64,000 nucleotides of DNA from positions 124,001-188,000 of the forward strand of contig NZ_BDBT01000003.1 in the NCBI RefSeq assembly GCF_001613125.1, given 5' to 3'. The notes under the pieces were generated by a model, which was not told the origin of the DNA, ran no database searches, and saw only the letters and a list, made by a program, of their open reading frames with translations. The translations under genes were made by a program, and so were the position numbers. Source of the DNA: Nocardia shimofusensis NBRC 100134. Its GTDB lineage: Bacteria > Actinomycetota > Actinomycetes > Mycobacteriales > Mycobacteriaceae. Of the stretch, positions 1-9,713 are shown in pieces; position 1 is the stretch's first letter; every line of letters begins with the position of its first letter.

Positions 1-343
1 TGTGCCGGACGGTGACCTGCCCGGTATCGCCGGTGACGGCCACGGTGATGTCCGGTTCGGACGCGCCGAGGTCCCGGCCCGCGTATCGCTGCGACATCTC
101 CTCGACGTACGCCTCCTGGCCGAGCGTGAGCCGGCAACGCGCCGAGTGGAATCGGTAGGCCGCCGGATAGTCGCCCTCGGCGATGGCCCGCGACCACTGC
201 TGCGCGGCCGTACGCAAGGCGGCCTCGCTCGATCCCGCCGACCCGGCGGAATCGTCGGCGGCGCCGTCGGCGCAGGCACCCGCCACCGCTGTCACGATCA
301 TGAGCGCACCCGCCGCGCGAACGACTCGTCCGATTCGGATCAT
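1..343 (-). CDS. Putative small lipoprotein, C-terminus off the window
   Basis: The gene runs off the left edge, so only the first 114 residues are visible. It starts at ATG 343 behind a good ribosome site (GAGGAG, about 5 bases upstream). The N-terminus has basic residues, a hydrophobic stretch and a Cys near residue 24 (VAGAC), so it looks like a lipoprotein signal, although the -3 residue is Ala rather than the usual Leu. After a Ser/Gly/Ala-rich linker comes a segment (ALRTAAQQWSRAIAEGDYPA) typical of small NTF2-like or DUF-type secreted actinobacterial proteins. The function is not recognised. Confidence 0.6.
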   Translation of the reverse strand, partial: MIRIGRVVRAAGALMIVTAVAGACADGAADDSAGSAGSSEAALRTAAQQWSRAIAEGDYPAAYRFHSARCRLTLGQEAYVEEMSQRYAGRDLGASEPDITVAVTGDTGQVTVRH

Positions 344-455
344 CCGATCTCCTCTACCGATGAGGGGCCGTCCCCGCGCGAGGACAGGCCAGGAACCGGC
401 CGCCACGGTATCGCGGCAGCGGGGAACGGCCCCCGGGTGGTATCGCCCCGCCCGC

Positions 456-1820
456 TCAGGCGACCAGGCGACGGACCGCGGCAGGCAGATCTCGGGTCCG
501 CCGGTACGGTCCGGTGACCGAGGCAGCGAACGGCCGTGACAGCAATGTCGAGGCGATGGCGGCGACCTCCTCGGTGGTCACGGCATCGATGCGCGAGAGT
601 GTCTCGGACACACTGCGGTGATTGCCGTAGCTGAGCTCACTGCGCCCGATCCGGTTCATCCGCGACCCGGAATCCTCCAGACCGAGCACGAGCCCGCCAC
701 GCAGCGAGCCCTTCGCGCGGGCGCATTCGGCATCGGTGACGCCGTGCTCGGCGATCTCCTCGAGCACCCCGCGCGCCAGCTCCGCGACCTGTCCGAGGTT
801 TTCCGGCTGGCAGCCCAGGTACACCGAGAACGCGCCGGTGTCGGCGAAGGTGTCCACACTCGAATACACCGAGTAGGCCAGTCCGCGCTCCTCCCGGATG
901 CTCTGGAACAGCCGCGAACTGAGTCCGCCGCCGACGACGGTGTTGAGCACCGACAGCGGCCAGCGCCGCTGGGCCTCGTGACGACCGAACGCGCGCACCC
1001 CGAACACCAGGTGCGCCTGCTCGCTGTCGCGGAAGCTGCGCCGCAGCTCCGGCACGGCCCGCCCGCGAAAGGTCCCCTCCCGCCGCGGCGCCGGCTCGGC
1101 CGACAGGTCGAGGCGATCAGCGAAGGCGCGGTGCACCAGTTCGACGGTGTGCTCGTGCTCGACATTGCCCGCCACCGCGACGACCATCCGGTCCGGGCGG
1201 TAGCGGCGCAGGTGGAACCCGCGCAGTTGGGCGGCGGTCATCGACTCGATGGACTCCACCGACCCGATCACCGGCCGCCCGATCGGATGATCGCCGAACA
1301 GCGCGGTCAGGAAGGCGTCGCCGACCAGATCCTCGGGATCGTCGTCGCGCATGGCGATCTCCTCGAGCACCACCTGCCGCTCCACGTCCACATCGACCGA
1401 CCGGCACAGGCCGTTGAGCACCACGTCGGAGACCATGTCCACCGCGAGCGGCAGATCCTCGTCGAGCACGTGGGCGTAGTAACAGGTCTGTTCCTTGGCG
1501 GTGAAGGCGTTGAGCTCACCGCCGACCGCGTCCATCGCCTGCGCGATCTCCAGCGCCGAGCGCGTCGGCGTCGCCTTGAACAGCAGATGCTCGAGGAAGT
1601 GCGCCGCACCCGCGACGGTGCGGCCCTCGTCGCGCGAGCCCACGCCGACCCATACCCCGATGGATGCCGACCGCACGCCGGGTACGTGCTCGGTCACGAC
1701 CCGCAGGCCGCCGGGCAGCACCGTCCGGCGTACGCCGGTGTCCACCGCCTCGCCGACCTCCCGTGGGAGTACCGGGCCCCCCTGCGCAAGCAGGGGGGCC
1801 GTCGTCTTCTTCGTGCTCAC
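456..1820 (-). CDS. pepR: M16-family zinc metallopeptidase (PepR-like)
   Basis: A 454-residue insulinase/mitochondrial-processing-peptidase-type protease. The inverted zinc motif HFLEH lies near residue 92, with the downstream Glu of the family further on; the N-terminal half carries the active site and the C-terminal half is the usual inactive M16 repeat. It follows pnp on the same strand with a 41-base gap, as in M. tuberculosis (gpsI-pepR), so co-transcription is likely. The GTG start at 1820 gives the longest frame, but its first codons overlap a perfect hairpin (1775-1800). GTG 1745, preceded by GGGAGG, is a reasonable alternative start. Substrate unknown. Confidence 0.88.
   Translation of the reverse strand: MSTKKTTAPLLAQGGPVLPREVGEAVDTGVRRTVLPGGLRVVTEHVPGVRSASIGVWVGVGSRDEGRTVAGAAHFLEHLLFKATPTRSALEIAQAMDAVGGELNAFTAKEQTCYYAHVLDEDLPLAVDMVSDVVLNGLCRSVDVDVERQVVLEEIAMRDDDPEDLVGDAFLTALFGDHPIGRPVIGSVESIESMTAAQLRGFHLRRYRPDRMVVAVAGNVEHEHTVELVHRAFADRLDLSAEPAPRREGTFRGRAVPELRRSFRDSEQAHLVFGVRAFGRHEAQRRWPLSVLNTVVGGGLSSRLFQSIREERGLAYSVYSSVDTFADTGAFSVYLGCQPENLGQVAELARGVLEEIAEHGVTDAECARAKGSLRGGLVLGLEDSGSRMNRIGRSELSYGNHRSVSETLSRIDAVTTEEVAAIASTLLSRPFAASVTGPYRRTRDLPAAVRRLVA
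1775..1800 (-). terminator. 11-bp GC-rich hairpin just downstream of pnp
   Basis: Perfect inverted repeat: arms 1775-1785 and 1790-1800 (GGCCCCCCTGC and its complement) with a 4-base loop. It sits 62 bases past the pnp stop on the minus strand. No T-run follows, as is common in actinobacterial terminators. It lies inside the first codons of the annotated pepR frame, so it could instead attenuate read-through into pepR or control its translation. The structure is certain; the role is inferred. Confidence 0.5.
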
Positions 1821-1861
1821 AGATTCGTCTTGCTCGGTTTCATCGTGCTCGAGGACAAGTG

Positions 1862-4168
1862 CTACTCGGTTCCGGCGTCGACGGCATCCGCGGCGGCGGG
1901 CTCCTCGGCGGCCTCTTCGACCGGGACCAGAGAGATCTTGCCGCGGTTGTCGATGTCGGCGATCTCCACGCGCAGCTTGTCGCCGACGTTCACCACGTCC
2001 TCGACCTTGGCCACACGCTTGCCCTGACCCAGCTTGGAGATGTGCACCAGACCGTCGCGGCCCGGCAGCAGCGAGACGAACGCGCCGAAGGCGGTGGTCT
2101 TGACGACCGTGCCCAGGAAGCGCTCGCCGACCTTCGGCAGCTGCGGGTTGGCGATGGCGTTGATCGCGTCGATCGCGGCCTGCGCCGACGGGCCGTCGGT
2201 CGCGCCGACGAACACGGTGCCGTCGTCCTCGATGGAGATGTTGGCGCCGGTGTCCTCGGTGATCTGGTTGATGACCTTGCCCTTGGGCCCGATCACCTCG
2301 CCGATCTTGTCGACCGGGATCTTGATCGCGGTGACGCGCGGCGCGTAGGGGCTCATCTCGTCCGGGGTGGCGATGGCCTCGGCCATCACGTCCAGGATGG
2401 TGGTGCGGGCGTCGTGCGCCTGGCTCAGCGCACCGGCGAGCACCTGCGAGGGGATGCCGTCGAGCTTGGTGTCCAGCTGCAGCGCGGTGACGAAGTCGCG
2501 GGTGCCCGCGACCTTGAAGTCCATGTCGCCGAAGGCATCCTCGGCGCCGAGGATGTCGGTCAGCGCGACGTAGCGGACCTCGGACTCACCCTTGTCGTTG
2601 GTGACGGTGTCCGACACCAGGCCCATGGCGATACCGGCGACCGGCGCCTTCAGCGGCACACCGGCGTTGAGCAGCGACAGGGTGGAGGCGCACACCGAAC
2701 CCATCGAGGTGGAGCCGTTGGAGCCCAGCGCCTCGGAGACCTGACGGATGGCGTAGGGGAACTCCTCCTGGCTGGGCAGCACCGGGATCAGCGCCCGCTC
2801 GGCCAGCGCGCCGTGGCCGATCTCGCGACGCTTGGGCGAGCCGACGCGACCGGTCTCACCGGTGGAGAACGGCGGGAAGTTGTAGTGGTGCATGTAGCGC
2901 TTGCTGGTCTCCGGGCCGAGCGAGTCGACCTGCTGGGCCATCTTGACCATGTCCAGGGTGGTGACGCCCATGATCTGGGTCTCGCCACGCTCGAACAGCG
3001 CCGAACCGTGCGCACGCGGGATCACGGCCACCTCGGCCGAGAGCGCGCGGATGTCGGCCAGACCGCGGCCGTCGATGCGGAAGCCGTCGGTCAGAATGCG
3101 CTTGCGCACCAGCTTCTTGGTGACCGAGCGGAATGCCGCGCCCAGTTCCTTCTCACGGCCGGCGAACTTGTCGGCCAGCTCGTCGAGCACGGCGAGCTTG
3201 ATCTCGTCGGTGCGCGCCTCGCGGGTCTGCTTGTCGGCGATGCTCAGCGCCTGGTCCAGGTCGGCCTTGGCCGCGGCCTCGACCGCCTCGAACACATCGG
3301 CCTCGTAGGGCGGGAACAGCGGGAACTCACCGGTCGGCTTGGCGGCCAGTTCGGCCAGGTCCGCCTGCGCGCGGCACAGCCGGGCGATGAACGGCTTGGC
3401 GGCCTCGAGGCCCTCGGCGACGACGGCCTCGGTGGGCGCCTGCGCGCCGCCCTCGATCAGCTCGATGACCTTGTCGGTGGCCTCGGCCTCGACCATCATG
3501 ATCGCGACGTCACCGGACTCGACGACCCGGCCCGCGACGACCATGTCGAAGACCGCGCCCTCGAGCTGCTCGACGGTCGGGAACGCGACCCACTGGCCAC
3601 CGCGCGCGGAGCCTGCGGAGTGCGCATTCTGGTCGGGGATCAGAGCGACGCGCACGCCGCCGACGGGGCCGGAGAACGGCAGACCGGCGATCTGGGTGGA
3701 GGCGGAGGCGGCGTTGATGGCCACCACGTCGTACAGATCGTTCGGATCCAGGCTCAGCACGGTGACCACGACCTGGATCTCGTTGCGCAGGCCGTCGACG
3801 AACGACGGGCGCAGCGGGCGGTCGATCAGGCGGCAGGTCAGGATCGCGTCGGTGGAGGGACGGCCCTCACGACGGAAGAACGAACCCGGGATGCGCCCCG
3901 CGGCGTACATCCGCTCCTCGACGTCCACCGTCAGCGGGAAGAAGTCGAACTGGTCCTTGGGCGAGCGGCCCGCGGTGGTGGCCGACAGCAGCATGTTCTC
4001 GTCGTCCAGGTAGGCCACGACCGAACCGGCGGCCTGACGGGCCAGGCGGCCGGTCTCGAAGCGCACGGTGCGGGTGCCGTAGCTGCCGTTGTCGATCAGC
4101 GCGACCGACTCGAAGACACCCGGCTCGACCTCGACGGCCGAAGACTTGCGTTCAGTTGTCTGCGTCAT
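1862..4168 (-). CDS. pnp: Polyribonucleotide nucleotidyltransferase (PNPase / GpsI)
   Basis: A 768-residue exoribonuclease that degrades RNA 3'-to-5' by phosphorolysis; in actinobacteria it is also linked to (p)ppGpp biology (GpsI). It has two RNase PH-like halves, then a KH domain ([18 protein letters not shown], about 600-660) and an S1 domain (about 665-735) with [18 protein letters not shown], then a short acidic Glu/Ala tail. ATG 4168 is chosen over an in-frame TTG at 4183 because GAGAGAAGAAAAG lies directly before it. Upstream rpsO is separated by a strong terminator hairpin, so pnp probably has its own promoter in 4169-4490. Confidence 0.97.
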   Translation of the reverse strand: MTQTTERKSSAVEVEPGVFESVALIDNGSYGTRTVRFETGRLARQAAGSVVAYLDDENMLLSATTAGRSPKDQFDFFPLTVDVEERMYAAGRIPGSFFRREGRPSTDAILTCRLIDRPLRPSFVDGLRNEIQVVVTVLSLDPNDLYDVVAINAASASTQIAGLPFSGPVGGVRVALIPDQNAHSAGSARGGQWVAFPTVEQLEGAVFDMVVAGRVVESGDVAIMMVEAEATDKVIELIEGGAQAPTEAVVAEGLEAAKPFIARLCRAQADLAELAAKPTGEFPLFPPYEADVFEAVEAAAKADLDQALSIADKQTREARTDEIKLAVLDELADKFAGREKELGAAFRSVTKKLVRKRILTDGFRIDGRGLADIRALSAEVAVIPRAHGSALFERGETQIMGVTTLDMVKMAQQVDSLGPETSKRYMHHYNFPPFSTGETGRVGSPKRREIGHGALAERALIPVLPSQEEFPYAIRQVSEALGSNGSTSMGSVCASTLSLLNAGVPLKAPVAGIAMGLVSDTVTNDKGESEVRYVALTDILGAEDAFGDMDFKVAGTRDFVTALQLDTKLDGIPSQVLAGALSQAHDARTTILDVMAEAIATPDEMSPYAPRVTAIKIPVDKIGEVIGPKGKVINQITEDTGANISIEDDGTVFVGATDGPSAQAAIDAINAIANPQLPKVGERFLGTVVKTTAFGAFVSLLPGRDGLVHISKLGQGKRVAKVEDVVNVGDKLRVEIADIDNRGKISLVPVEEAAEEPAAADAVDAGTE

Positions 4169-4492
4169 CTTTTCTTCTCTCAACCTCTCGTCTCGCCGGA
4201 TCGTGGTGAGACGCCCCGAGACTTCTCGGGACGCCGGACGATCCGGCTGTCGTCAGCCGTATCCGGCACGGTCGCGCGGTGACCCTCGTGGCCACGACGC
4301 GCGCACCCGGCCAGTTCCCCCTTGGGAACGGCGACGCGGAGGCGGTCATCGATCGAAGCCCGCCGGGCGAAATCATCGAGGTCGTCGATATCCGCTCGAA
4401 AGGCCACTACCGAAGACCGACGCCACGCGACGGGTGCTTACGGCTGTGCACATGTTGTTACTGCCGGAAGGGCGTCTACCCATCCAACACGA
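4169..4492. promoter_or_regulatory. Non-coding rpsO-pnp spacer, likely pnp promoter and leader
   Basis: About 320 bases with no convincing coding frame lie between the rpsO terminator and pnp. The layout makes this the only place for a pnp promoter. No clean -35/-10 pair stands out and no riboswitch-like structure was recognised. PNPase leaders are often autoregulated in bacteria, but nothing here proves that. Confidence 0.4.
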
Positions 4493-4532
4493 ATAGCCAA
4501 CGGGGAAGAGTGTACGTCTCCCCGTTGGCTAT
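4493..4532 (-). terminator. rpsO terminator hairpin
   Basis: Perfect 14-bp inverted repeat: left arm 4493-4506 (ATAGCCAACGGGGA), 12-base loop, right arm 4519-4532. It begins 28 bases after the rpsO stop codon on the minus strand. There is no downstream T-run, the usual pattern in high-GC actinobacteria. It could also act as the 3' processing structure between rpsO and pnp, which in other bacteria is an RNase III site. Confidence 0.75.
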
Positions 4533-4559
4533 CGACCTACCGGCTCGCACAGAGCAGGT

Positions 4560-4829
4560 TCAGCGGCGCAGACCCAAGCGCTCGATCAGGGCGCGGTAGC
4601 GCTCGATGTCGTTGTCGGCCAGGTACTTCGACAGCCGCTTGCGACGACCGATCAGCGCCATCAGACCGTGGCGGGTGTGGTGGTCGTGCTTGTGCTGCTT
4701 GAGGTGCTCGGTGATGTCGGCGATCCGCTTGGACAGCAGCGCGATCTGCGCCTCCGGGGAACCGGTGTCCTTCTCGTGCAGGCCGTACTCGGCCAGGATG
4801 GCCGACTTCTGTTCGGTGGTCAGCGCCAT
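4560..4829 (-). CDS. rpsO: 30S ribosomal protein S15
   Basis: An 89-residue full-length S15, which binds the central domain of 16S rRNA early in 30S assembly. The family signature is clear: [20 protein letters not shown], then [19 protein letters not shown] and the C-terminal [16 protein letters not shown] 4829 is preceded by AGGAG about 9 bases upstream. The neighbours ribF upstream and pnp downstream are the standard mycobacterial order. Confidence 0.98.
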   Translation of the reverse strand: MALTTEQKSAILAEYGLHEKDTGSPEAQIALLSKRIADITEHLKQHKHDHHTRHGLMALIGRRKRLSKYLADNDIERYRALIERLGLRR

Positions 4830-4974
4830 GGGGCATCCACTCCTGTTTCTCAGTTCCGCGCTCGAATGTCACCGGGGAATCCCGGGCGGGCAGCCACCGC
4901 AGACCGCAGCAGACCCGAGGAGCCACCTTACCGGAGCCGGTCCGCCGGTACCTCCGCGGCCCCCGGCGGGCTCG

Positions 4975-5934
4975 TCACTCGGAGAGGACGCGGCGCGCGT
5001 TGTCCACGTCGCGGCCCATCGCCTCGATCAACTGATCGAGTCCGTCGAACTTCTCCATACCGCGCAGGTGCTCGACGAAGTCGACAGCCACGTGCTGGCC
5101 GTACAGGTCGGCCTTGCCGTCGATGACGTAGGCCTCGACGGTGCGGGCGCGGCCGGAGAAGGTGGGGTTGGTGCCCACCGAGATGGCCGCCATCGCCCGT
5201 TCGCCCGGAGTGACGGTGCCGATGGTGGGGCCCGGCCCGAGCACGGTGAACCAGCCCGCGTAGACCCCGTCGGCGGGGATGGCCGCGAACATCGGCGGCG
5301 CGACATTGGCGGTGGGGTAGCCGAGTTCGCGACCACGTCCGTCGCCGCGCACCACCACGCCCTCGACGCGATGCGGGCGGCCCAGCGCCTCGGCGGCCGA
5401 ACGCATGTCGCCTGCGTCGACACAGGCGCGGATATAGGTGGAGGAGAAGGTGACCGCGTGCTCACCGACCAGCTTGACCCCGTCGACCTCGAAGCCGAAG
5501 CGCTGCCCCAGCTCGTTCATGGTCGCCACGGTGCCGGCCGCCTTCTTGCCGAAGGTGAAGTTGTCACCCACCACCACCTCGGCGACGTGCAGCCGTTCGA
5601 CCAGCAGATCGTGCACGTAGCGACCGGGAGTGAGCTTCATGAAGTCGGTGGTGAAGGGCATCACGCAGAACACATCGATGCCGAGTTCCTCGACCAACTC
5701 GGCGCGTCGGGTCAGCGTGGTCAGCTGGGCGGGATGGGAACCGGGTCGCACGACTTCCATCGGGTGCGGATCGAAGGTCATCAACACCGCCGGAACGCCG
5801 CGCGCGGCCGCCGATTTCACCGCTCTGCCGATCAGTTGCGCGTGGCCACGGTGCACCCCGTCGAAAACGCCGATCGTGAGCACGCAGCGGCCCCAGTCCG
5901 CGGGCACATCCTCGAGACTTCGCCATCTCTGCAC
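4975..5934 (-). CDS. ribF: Bifunctional riboflavin kinase / FAD synthetase
   Basis: A 319-residue RibF that converts riboflavin to FMN and then FAD in the cytoplasm. The N-terminal nucleotidyltransferase domain shows GVFDGVHRGHAQLI (about residue 22), NFTFGKKAAGT and the SSTYIR motif. The C-terminal flavokinase domain shows RGRELGYPTANV and a Glu-containing region (TVEAYVID). Its length matches the family. It is transcribed toward rpsO, with a 145-base gap that can hold the rpsO promoter. The divergent gene on its other side is the DtxR-type regulator. Confidence 0.96.
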   Translation of the reverse strand: MQRWRSLEDVPADWGRCVLTIGVFDGVHRGHAQLIGRAVKSAAARGVPAVLMTFDPHPMEVVRPGSHPAQLTTLTRRAELVEELGIDVFCVMPFTTDFMKLTPGRYVHDLLVERLHVAEVVVGDNFTFGKKAAGTVATMNELGQRFGFEVDGVKLVGEHAVTFSSTYIRACVDAGDMRSAAEALGRPHRVEGVVVRGDGRGRELGYPTANVAPPMFAAIPADGVYAGWFTVLGPGPTIGTVTPGERAMAAISVGTNPTFSGRARTVEAYVIDGKADLYGQHVAVDFVEHLRGMEKFDGLDQLIEAMGRDVDNARRVLSE

Positions 5935-6066
5935 ACGCGAAGCCTACGCAAACCGGGCCGTGAACAATATTCCGGCCAGCCGATGTCACACGCCGGGTCA
6001 CATGTCGCTTCCGGTGTCGTATACGGCCGGTGAACTCGCCACGGGGATGTGTGCAACGGCGGCAGA

Positions 6067-6855
6067 ATGCCTAAGCTCGCAGATGTGCCCGGTAAACGAG
6101 ATGTCGCCACCCGCCGCGAGCTGAACGACGCCTCCGTGAACGCTACGGTCGCGACGGACGCCACGGTCGAGGGTGTCACGACGGTCGCACCGGATCTGAC
6201 CTCGGTCGCGCAGGATTACCTGAAGGTCATCTGGACCGCTCGGGAGTGGTCCCGGGAAGAGAAGGTCACCACCAAGCTGCTCGCCGAGCGCATCGGCGTC
6301 TCGGCGTCCACCGTCTCCGAGGCGGTGCGCAAGCTCGCCGATCAGGGCCTGGTGGAGCACGCCCGGTACGGCTCGATCACGCTGACCGAGCACGGCAGCC
6401 GGGCGGCGGTGGCGATGGTGCGCAGGCATCGGCTGCTCGAGACATTCCTGGTCAACGAGCTCGGCTACGGCTGGGACGAGGTGCACGACGAGGCCGAGGT
6501 GCTCGAGCACGCCGTCTCCGAGCTGCTGATGGCCCGTATCGATGCCAAGCTCGGCTACCCCGACCGCGATCCGCACGGCGACCCGATCCCCTCCGTCGAC
6601 GGTGACGTGCCCACCCCGCCCGCGCGCCAGCTCAGCGAGTTCGCGGCGGGCCAGCACGGCAGGGTGGCCCGTATCTCCGATTTCGATCCGGACATGCTGC
6701 GCTACTTCGACTCGGTCGGCATCGCGCTGGACACCGTCATCGAGGTGGTCGAGCGCCGCGACTACGCCGGGACGATCGCGGTGCTGATCGGCGGCGCGGA
6801 CACCGCGGTCGACCTCGGCAAGCCCGCGGCCGAGGCCATCTGGCTCACCAGCTGA
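6067..6855 (+). CDS. DtxR/MntR-family metal-dependent repressor (SirR-like)
   Basis: A 262-residue metalloregulator, plausibly manganese- or iron-sensing, matching the position of sirR next to ribF in M. tuberculosis. After a roughly 45-residue extension unlike the mycobacterial protein comes the winged helix (QDYLKVIWTAREW, then AERIGVSASTVSEAVRKLAD), the metal/dimer domain (RRHRLLETFLVNELGYGWDEVHDEAE) and a C-terminal FeoA/SH3-like domain ending in a helix. The start is uncertain: ATG 6067 and GTG 6049 are both in frame, and later starts are possible. The metal cannot be assigned from sequence alone. Confidence 0.88.
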   Translation: MPKLADVPGKRDVATRRELNDASVNATVATDATVEGVTTVAPDLTSVAQDYLKVIWTAREWSREEKVTTKLLAERIGVSASTVSEAVRKLADQGLVEHARYGSITLTEHGSRAAVAMVRRHRLLETFLVNELGYGWDEVHDEAEVLEHAVSELLMARIDAKLGYPDRDPHGDPIPSVDGDVPTPPARQLSEFAAGQHGRVARISDFDPDMLRYFDSVGIALDTVIEVVERRDYAGTIAVLIGGADTAVDLGKPAAEAIWLTS

Positions 6856-6884
6856 GCGGTCACCCGCACCGCCTGAGCGGGCGG

Positions 6885-7838
6885 TCAGTCGACCAGGCCG
6901 CGCGGGCGCACCACGAAGACCGGTGCGGCGCGCTTGCCTTTCTCCTCGAGCAGCGCGATCGCGGTCCCGTCGGCGGTCAGTGCGGCGTACACGCCCTTCA
7001 TCCCGATCGGGTCGAGCCATCGGCCGTCCCGCAGCGACTGCGCCTGGTCGTCGTCGATCGTCCGGTGCGCGAAGGCGATGCGTACGGCCTCGTCCATGTC
7101 CACGTTCAGGACGGGATCGTCGGCGAGGTCGCCGAGCGTGCGGGCGTGCTCCAGGGTGAACGGACCGACCCGGGTACGCCGCAGCGCGGTCAGGTGTCCG
7201 CCGACGCCCAGGGCCGCGCCGAGATCGCGGGCGAGCGCGCGCACGTAGGTGCCCGAGGAGCATTCGACCGTGACATCCAGGTCGACCGCGCCCTGACCGC
7301 CCGAGCCGCCCGCGTCCGCGTCGCCGGGGAGGTCACGGCGGGCGAGAATGTCGAAGCGCGACACCGTGACCGGCCGCGCCGCCAGCTTCACCTCTTCGCC
7401 TGCGCGGTGCCGGGCGTAGGCGCGTTCCCCGCCGACCTTGATGGCGCTCACCGTGGCGGGCACCTGCTGGATCTCGCCGGTCAACGCGGCCACTCCGGCC
7501 GCGATCTCGGCGTCGGTGAGATGAGTCGCCGGGGTCGTGCTCAGCACATCGCCTTCGGCGTCGTCGGTGGTGGTGGCGCTGCCCAGCCGGATGGTGGCGG
7601 TGTAGGACTTGGTGGTCAGGGTGAGCAGGCCGAGCAGCTTGGTGGCCCGCTCCACGCCGAGCACCAGCACGCCGGTGGCCATCGGATCGAGGGTGCCCGC
7701 GTGCCCGACCTTGCGGGTGCCGAGGATCTTGCGGCAGCGCGCGACCACGTCGTGGCTGGTCAGCCCGCCGTCCTTGTCGACGATGAGCAGTCCGCCGAGC
7801 ACGTCGACGCGTCGGGCGGGAGCGTTCGCCGCCGCCAT
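6885..7838 (-). CDS. truB: tRNA pseudouridine(55) synthase TruB
   Basis: A 317-residue enzyme that makes pseudouridine 55 in the T-loop of tRNA. The catalytic motif [17 protein letters not shown], including the nucleophilic Asp, is near residue 50; [10 protein letters not shown] and the [14 protein letters not shown] motif follow, and the C-terminal part resembles the actinobacterial TruB end domain. The start ATG 7838 overlaps the pptT stop by one base (TGATG), so translation of the two genes is coupled. Last gene of the phosphoesterase-pptT-truB unit. Confidence 0.96.
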   Translation of the reverse strand: MAAANAPARRVDVLGGLLIVDKDGGLTSHDVVARCRKILGTRKVGHAGTLDPMATGVLVLGVERATKLLGLLTLTTKSYTATIRLGSATTTDDAEGDVLSTTPATHLTDAEIAAGVAALTGEIQQVPATVSAIKVGGERAYARHRAGEEVKLAARPVTVSRFDILARRDLPGDADAGGSGGQGAVDLDVTVECSSGTYVRALARDLGAALGVGGHLTALRRTRVGPFTLEHARTLGDLADDPVLNVDMDEAVRIAFAHRTIDDDQAQSLRDGRWLDPIGMKGVYAALTADGTAIALLEEKGKRAAPVFVVRPRGLVD

Positions 7839-8515
7839 CAGTCGTGCACGATCGCGGTCAGGATCAGCCCGTCGGTGATCAGCCAGCGGCCCTCGAAGGA
7901 GGTCAGCGGGGTGCCGCCGTCGTTGACCTGCCCCGGCACCAGCAGTTCGGAGCGGAAAGTGCCCGCCCCCGAGATCGCCCCCGCCTCACCCGACTCCTCG
8001 ACGGTGAAGCTTATGCGCGCGTCCTCGAAACCGAGCCAACGCGTCGTCAGCGGGAACCAGGCCTTGTAGGTCGCTTCCTTGGCGCAGAACAGCAGACGAT
8101 CCAGATGGAGCCCGGAATCGGTGTCGCGCAGCCACTCGCGCTCCTGCGGCAGACTCACCGAATCGAGGACGCCGGGAGGCAGCGCGTCGTGCGGTTCGGC
8201 GTCGATACCGACCGACCGGAAGCGCAGCTTGTGCCCGAGCGCCGCGGCACGGTATCCGTCGCAGTGGGTGAGACTGCCGACGATCCCGCGCGGCCACACC
8301 GGCGCCCCCCGCTCGCCCCTGCCGATCGCCACCGGCTTCTCACCGAGCGCTTCCATGGCCTGACGAGCGCAGTGCCTGGCCCCGATGAAATCGCGACGGC
8401 GCTTCTCCACCGCATTGGCGATGAGGTGCTCTTCGGCCGGATGCGCGCGCAGGTCGTCGGGGAAGTCAAGCAACTCGGCGGCGGCGACCCCGCTGGGCAG
8501 AATGTTCTCGATCAT
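7838..8515 (-). CDS. pptT: 4'-phosphopantetheinyl transferase PptT
   Basis: A 225-residue Sfp-type transferase that moves phosphopantetheine from CoA onto carrier proteins of fatty-acid, mycolic-acid, polyketide and peptide synthases. Seen motifs: [23 protein letters not shown], the metal-binding VGIDAEP and the signature [15 protein letters not shown]. Gene order (phosphoesterase, pptT, truB) matches M. tuberculosis Rv2795c-Rv2794c-Rv2793c, where pptT is essential. It sits 46 bases after the phosphoesterase and overlaps truB by one base. Confidence 0.95.
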   Translation of the reverse strand: MIENILPSGVAAAELLDFPDDLRAHPAEEHLIANAVEKRRRDFIGARHCARQAMEALGEKPVAIGRGERGAPVWPRGIVGSLTHCDGYRAAALGHKLRFRSVGIDAEPHDALPPGVLDSVSLPQEREWLRDTDSGLHLDRLLFCAKEATYKAWFPLTTRWLGFEDARISFTVEESGEAGAISGAGTFRSELLVPGQVNDGGTPLTSFEGRWLITDGLILTAIVHD

Positions 8516-8561
8516 CGTCGACGAGCCTAGTCCAGCGGATCACTCACCGGGCCGGCCCCAC

Positions 8562-9527
8562 TCACACGCCCCGGCGCCGCTGGGCCTTGGCGCGCATCTC
8601 GGCCGCGGCGGCCTCCATCTCGGGTGTCAGCGTGAAATGCCCGCCCCATTTGTTCAACGCGCCCGGCGGGTATTCCGGGACGGGCAGGATCTGGCGCAGC
8701 AACCGGTCGGGCAGGCCGCGGCGCTGCCATTCCCTCGGATAGCCCAGCGAGACCTCTTCGAAGCGGACGCCGTCGTAGTAGGAGGTGCGCGGGATGTGCA
8801 GATGGCCGTATACCGAGCAGACCACGTTGTAGCGGGTATGCCAGTCGGCGGTTTTTACCGTGCCGCACCACAGCGCGAACTCGGGGTAGAACAGTACGTC
8901 CGTGGGTTCGCGCACCAGCGGGAAGTGGTTGATCAGCACCACCGGCGTGCCCTCGGGCAGTCCGTCTAGCCTGCGCTGGGTCACCTGCACACGGTCGTGG
9001 CACCAGGCGTCACGGGTGAGATACGGGTCGGGTGAGAGCAGGAACTCGTCGGTGGCCACCACATTGCGCGAGCGAGCGATGGCCAGGCCGTCGGCCTTGC
9101 TCGACGCGCCCTCGGGCAGGAACGAGTAGTCGTAGAGCAGGAACATCGGCACCAGCGTCACCGCGCCGCCGTACGCCTCGCTGCCCGCGCCGCGCCACAC
9201 CGGGAACGGGTCCTCCGGCGTCACCACATCCAGGTCGCGGCAGATCGAGACCAGGTAGTCGTAGCGAGCCACCCCGTGCATCTGCACCGAATCCTTGGCC
9301 GTGGTCCACAACTCGTGGTTGCCCGGTACCCAGATCACCTTCGCGAACCGCTCCCGCAGCAGCCCCAGCGCCCAGCGGATCTCTTCGGTCTTCTCTCCCA
9401 CGTCACCGGCCACGATCAGCCAGTCCTCGGGCGAATCGGGCCGGATCTGTTCCACGACCGGCCGATTGCCCTGGTGGCCGACGTGAATGTCGCTCACCGC
9501 CATCAACTTGGGTATCACCCGCTCCAC
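8562..9527 (-). CDS. Calcineurin-like metallophosphoesterase
   Basis: An approximately 321-residue protein with the two-metal phosphoesterase set: SDIHVGH at the N-terminus, VAGDVGE, VPGNHELW, LINHFPL and VYGHLHIPR. The orthologous position in M. tuberculosis (Rv2795c) carries a PptT-opposing hydrolase that releases phosphopantetheine from carrier proteins; that role is inferred here from synteny. The frame remains open upstream to 9710, but that part is Arg-rich and not protein-like. GTG 9527, GTG 9518 and ATG 9503 are candidate starts just before SDIHVGH. Leads the operon with pptT and truB. Confidence 0.88.
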   Translation of the reverse strand: MERVIPKLMAVSDIHVGHQGNRPVVEQIRPDSPEDWLIVAGDVGEKTEEIRWALGLLRERFAKVIWVPGNHELWTTAKDSVQMHGVARYDYLVSICRDLDVVTPEDPFPVWRGAGSEAYGGAVTLVPMFLLYDYSFLPEGASSKADGLAIARSRNVVATDEFLLSPDPYLTRDAWCHDRVQVTQRRLDGLPEGTPVVLINHFPLVREPTDVLFYPEFALWCGTVKTADWHTRYNVVCSVYGHLHIPRTSYYDGVRFEEVSLGYPREWQRRGLPDRLLRQILPVPEYPPGALNKWGGHFTLTPEMEAAAAEMRAKAQRRRGV

Positions 9528-9713
9528 CTTGTCACATCGACGGCGCCCGTTCCTCCGCCCCACCGCGCGCGGCGAACTCCGCGTCCGAGGCGGTGGTGTT
9601 CGCGGTGGCCGGGTGGATCTGTCCGACTCGGCCTCGCTACGTCGCCTCGCGCGGCGGTATCTCGCCCGGTCGGTCCGGTGAGCGCGCCGCCCAGGTTCCG
9701 GACGTCGCACTCG

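Noticed and set aside
1664..4282. 872-codon plus-strand frame opposite pnp
   Set aside because: It is antisense to a certain pnp gene and has the repetitive composition of a GC shadow.
6856..6884. Bidirectional terminator between the DtxR-type gene and truB
   Set aside because: Only a 5-bp imperfect stem was found, which is too weak to list.
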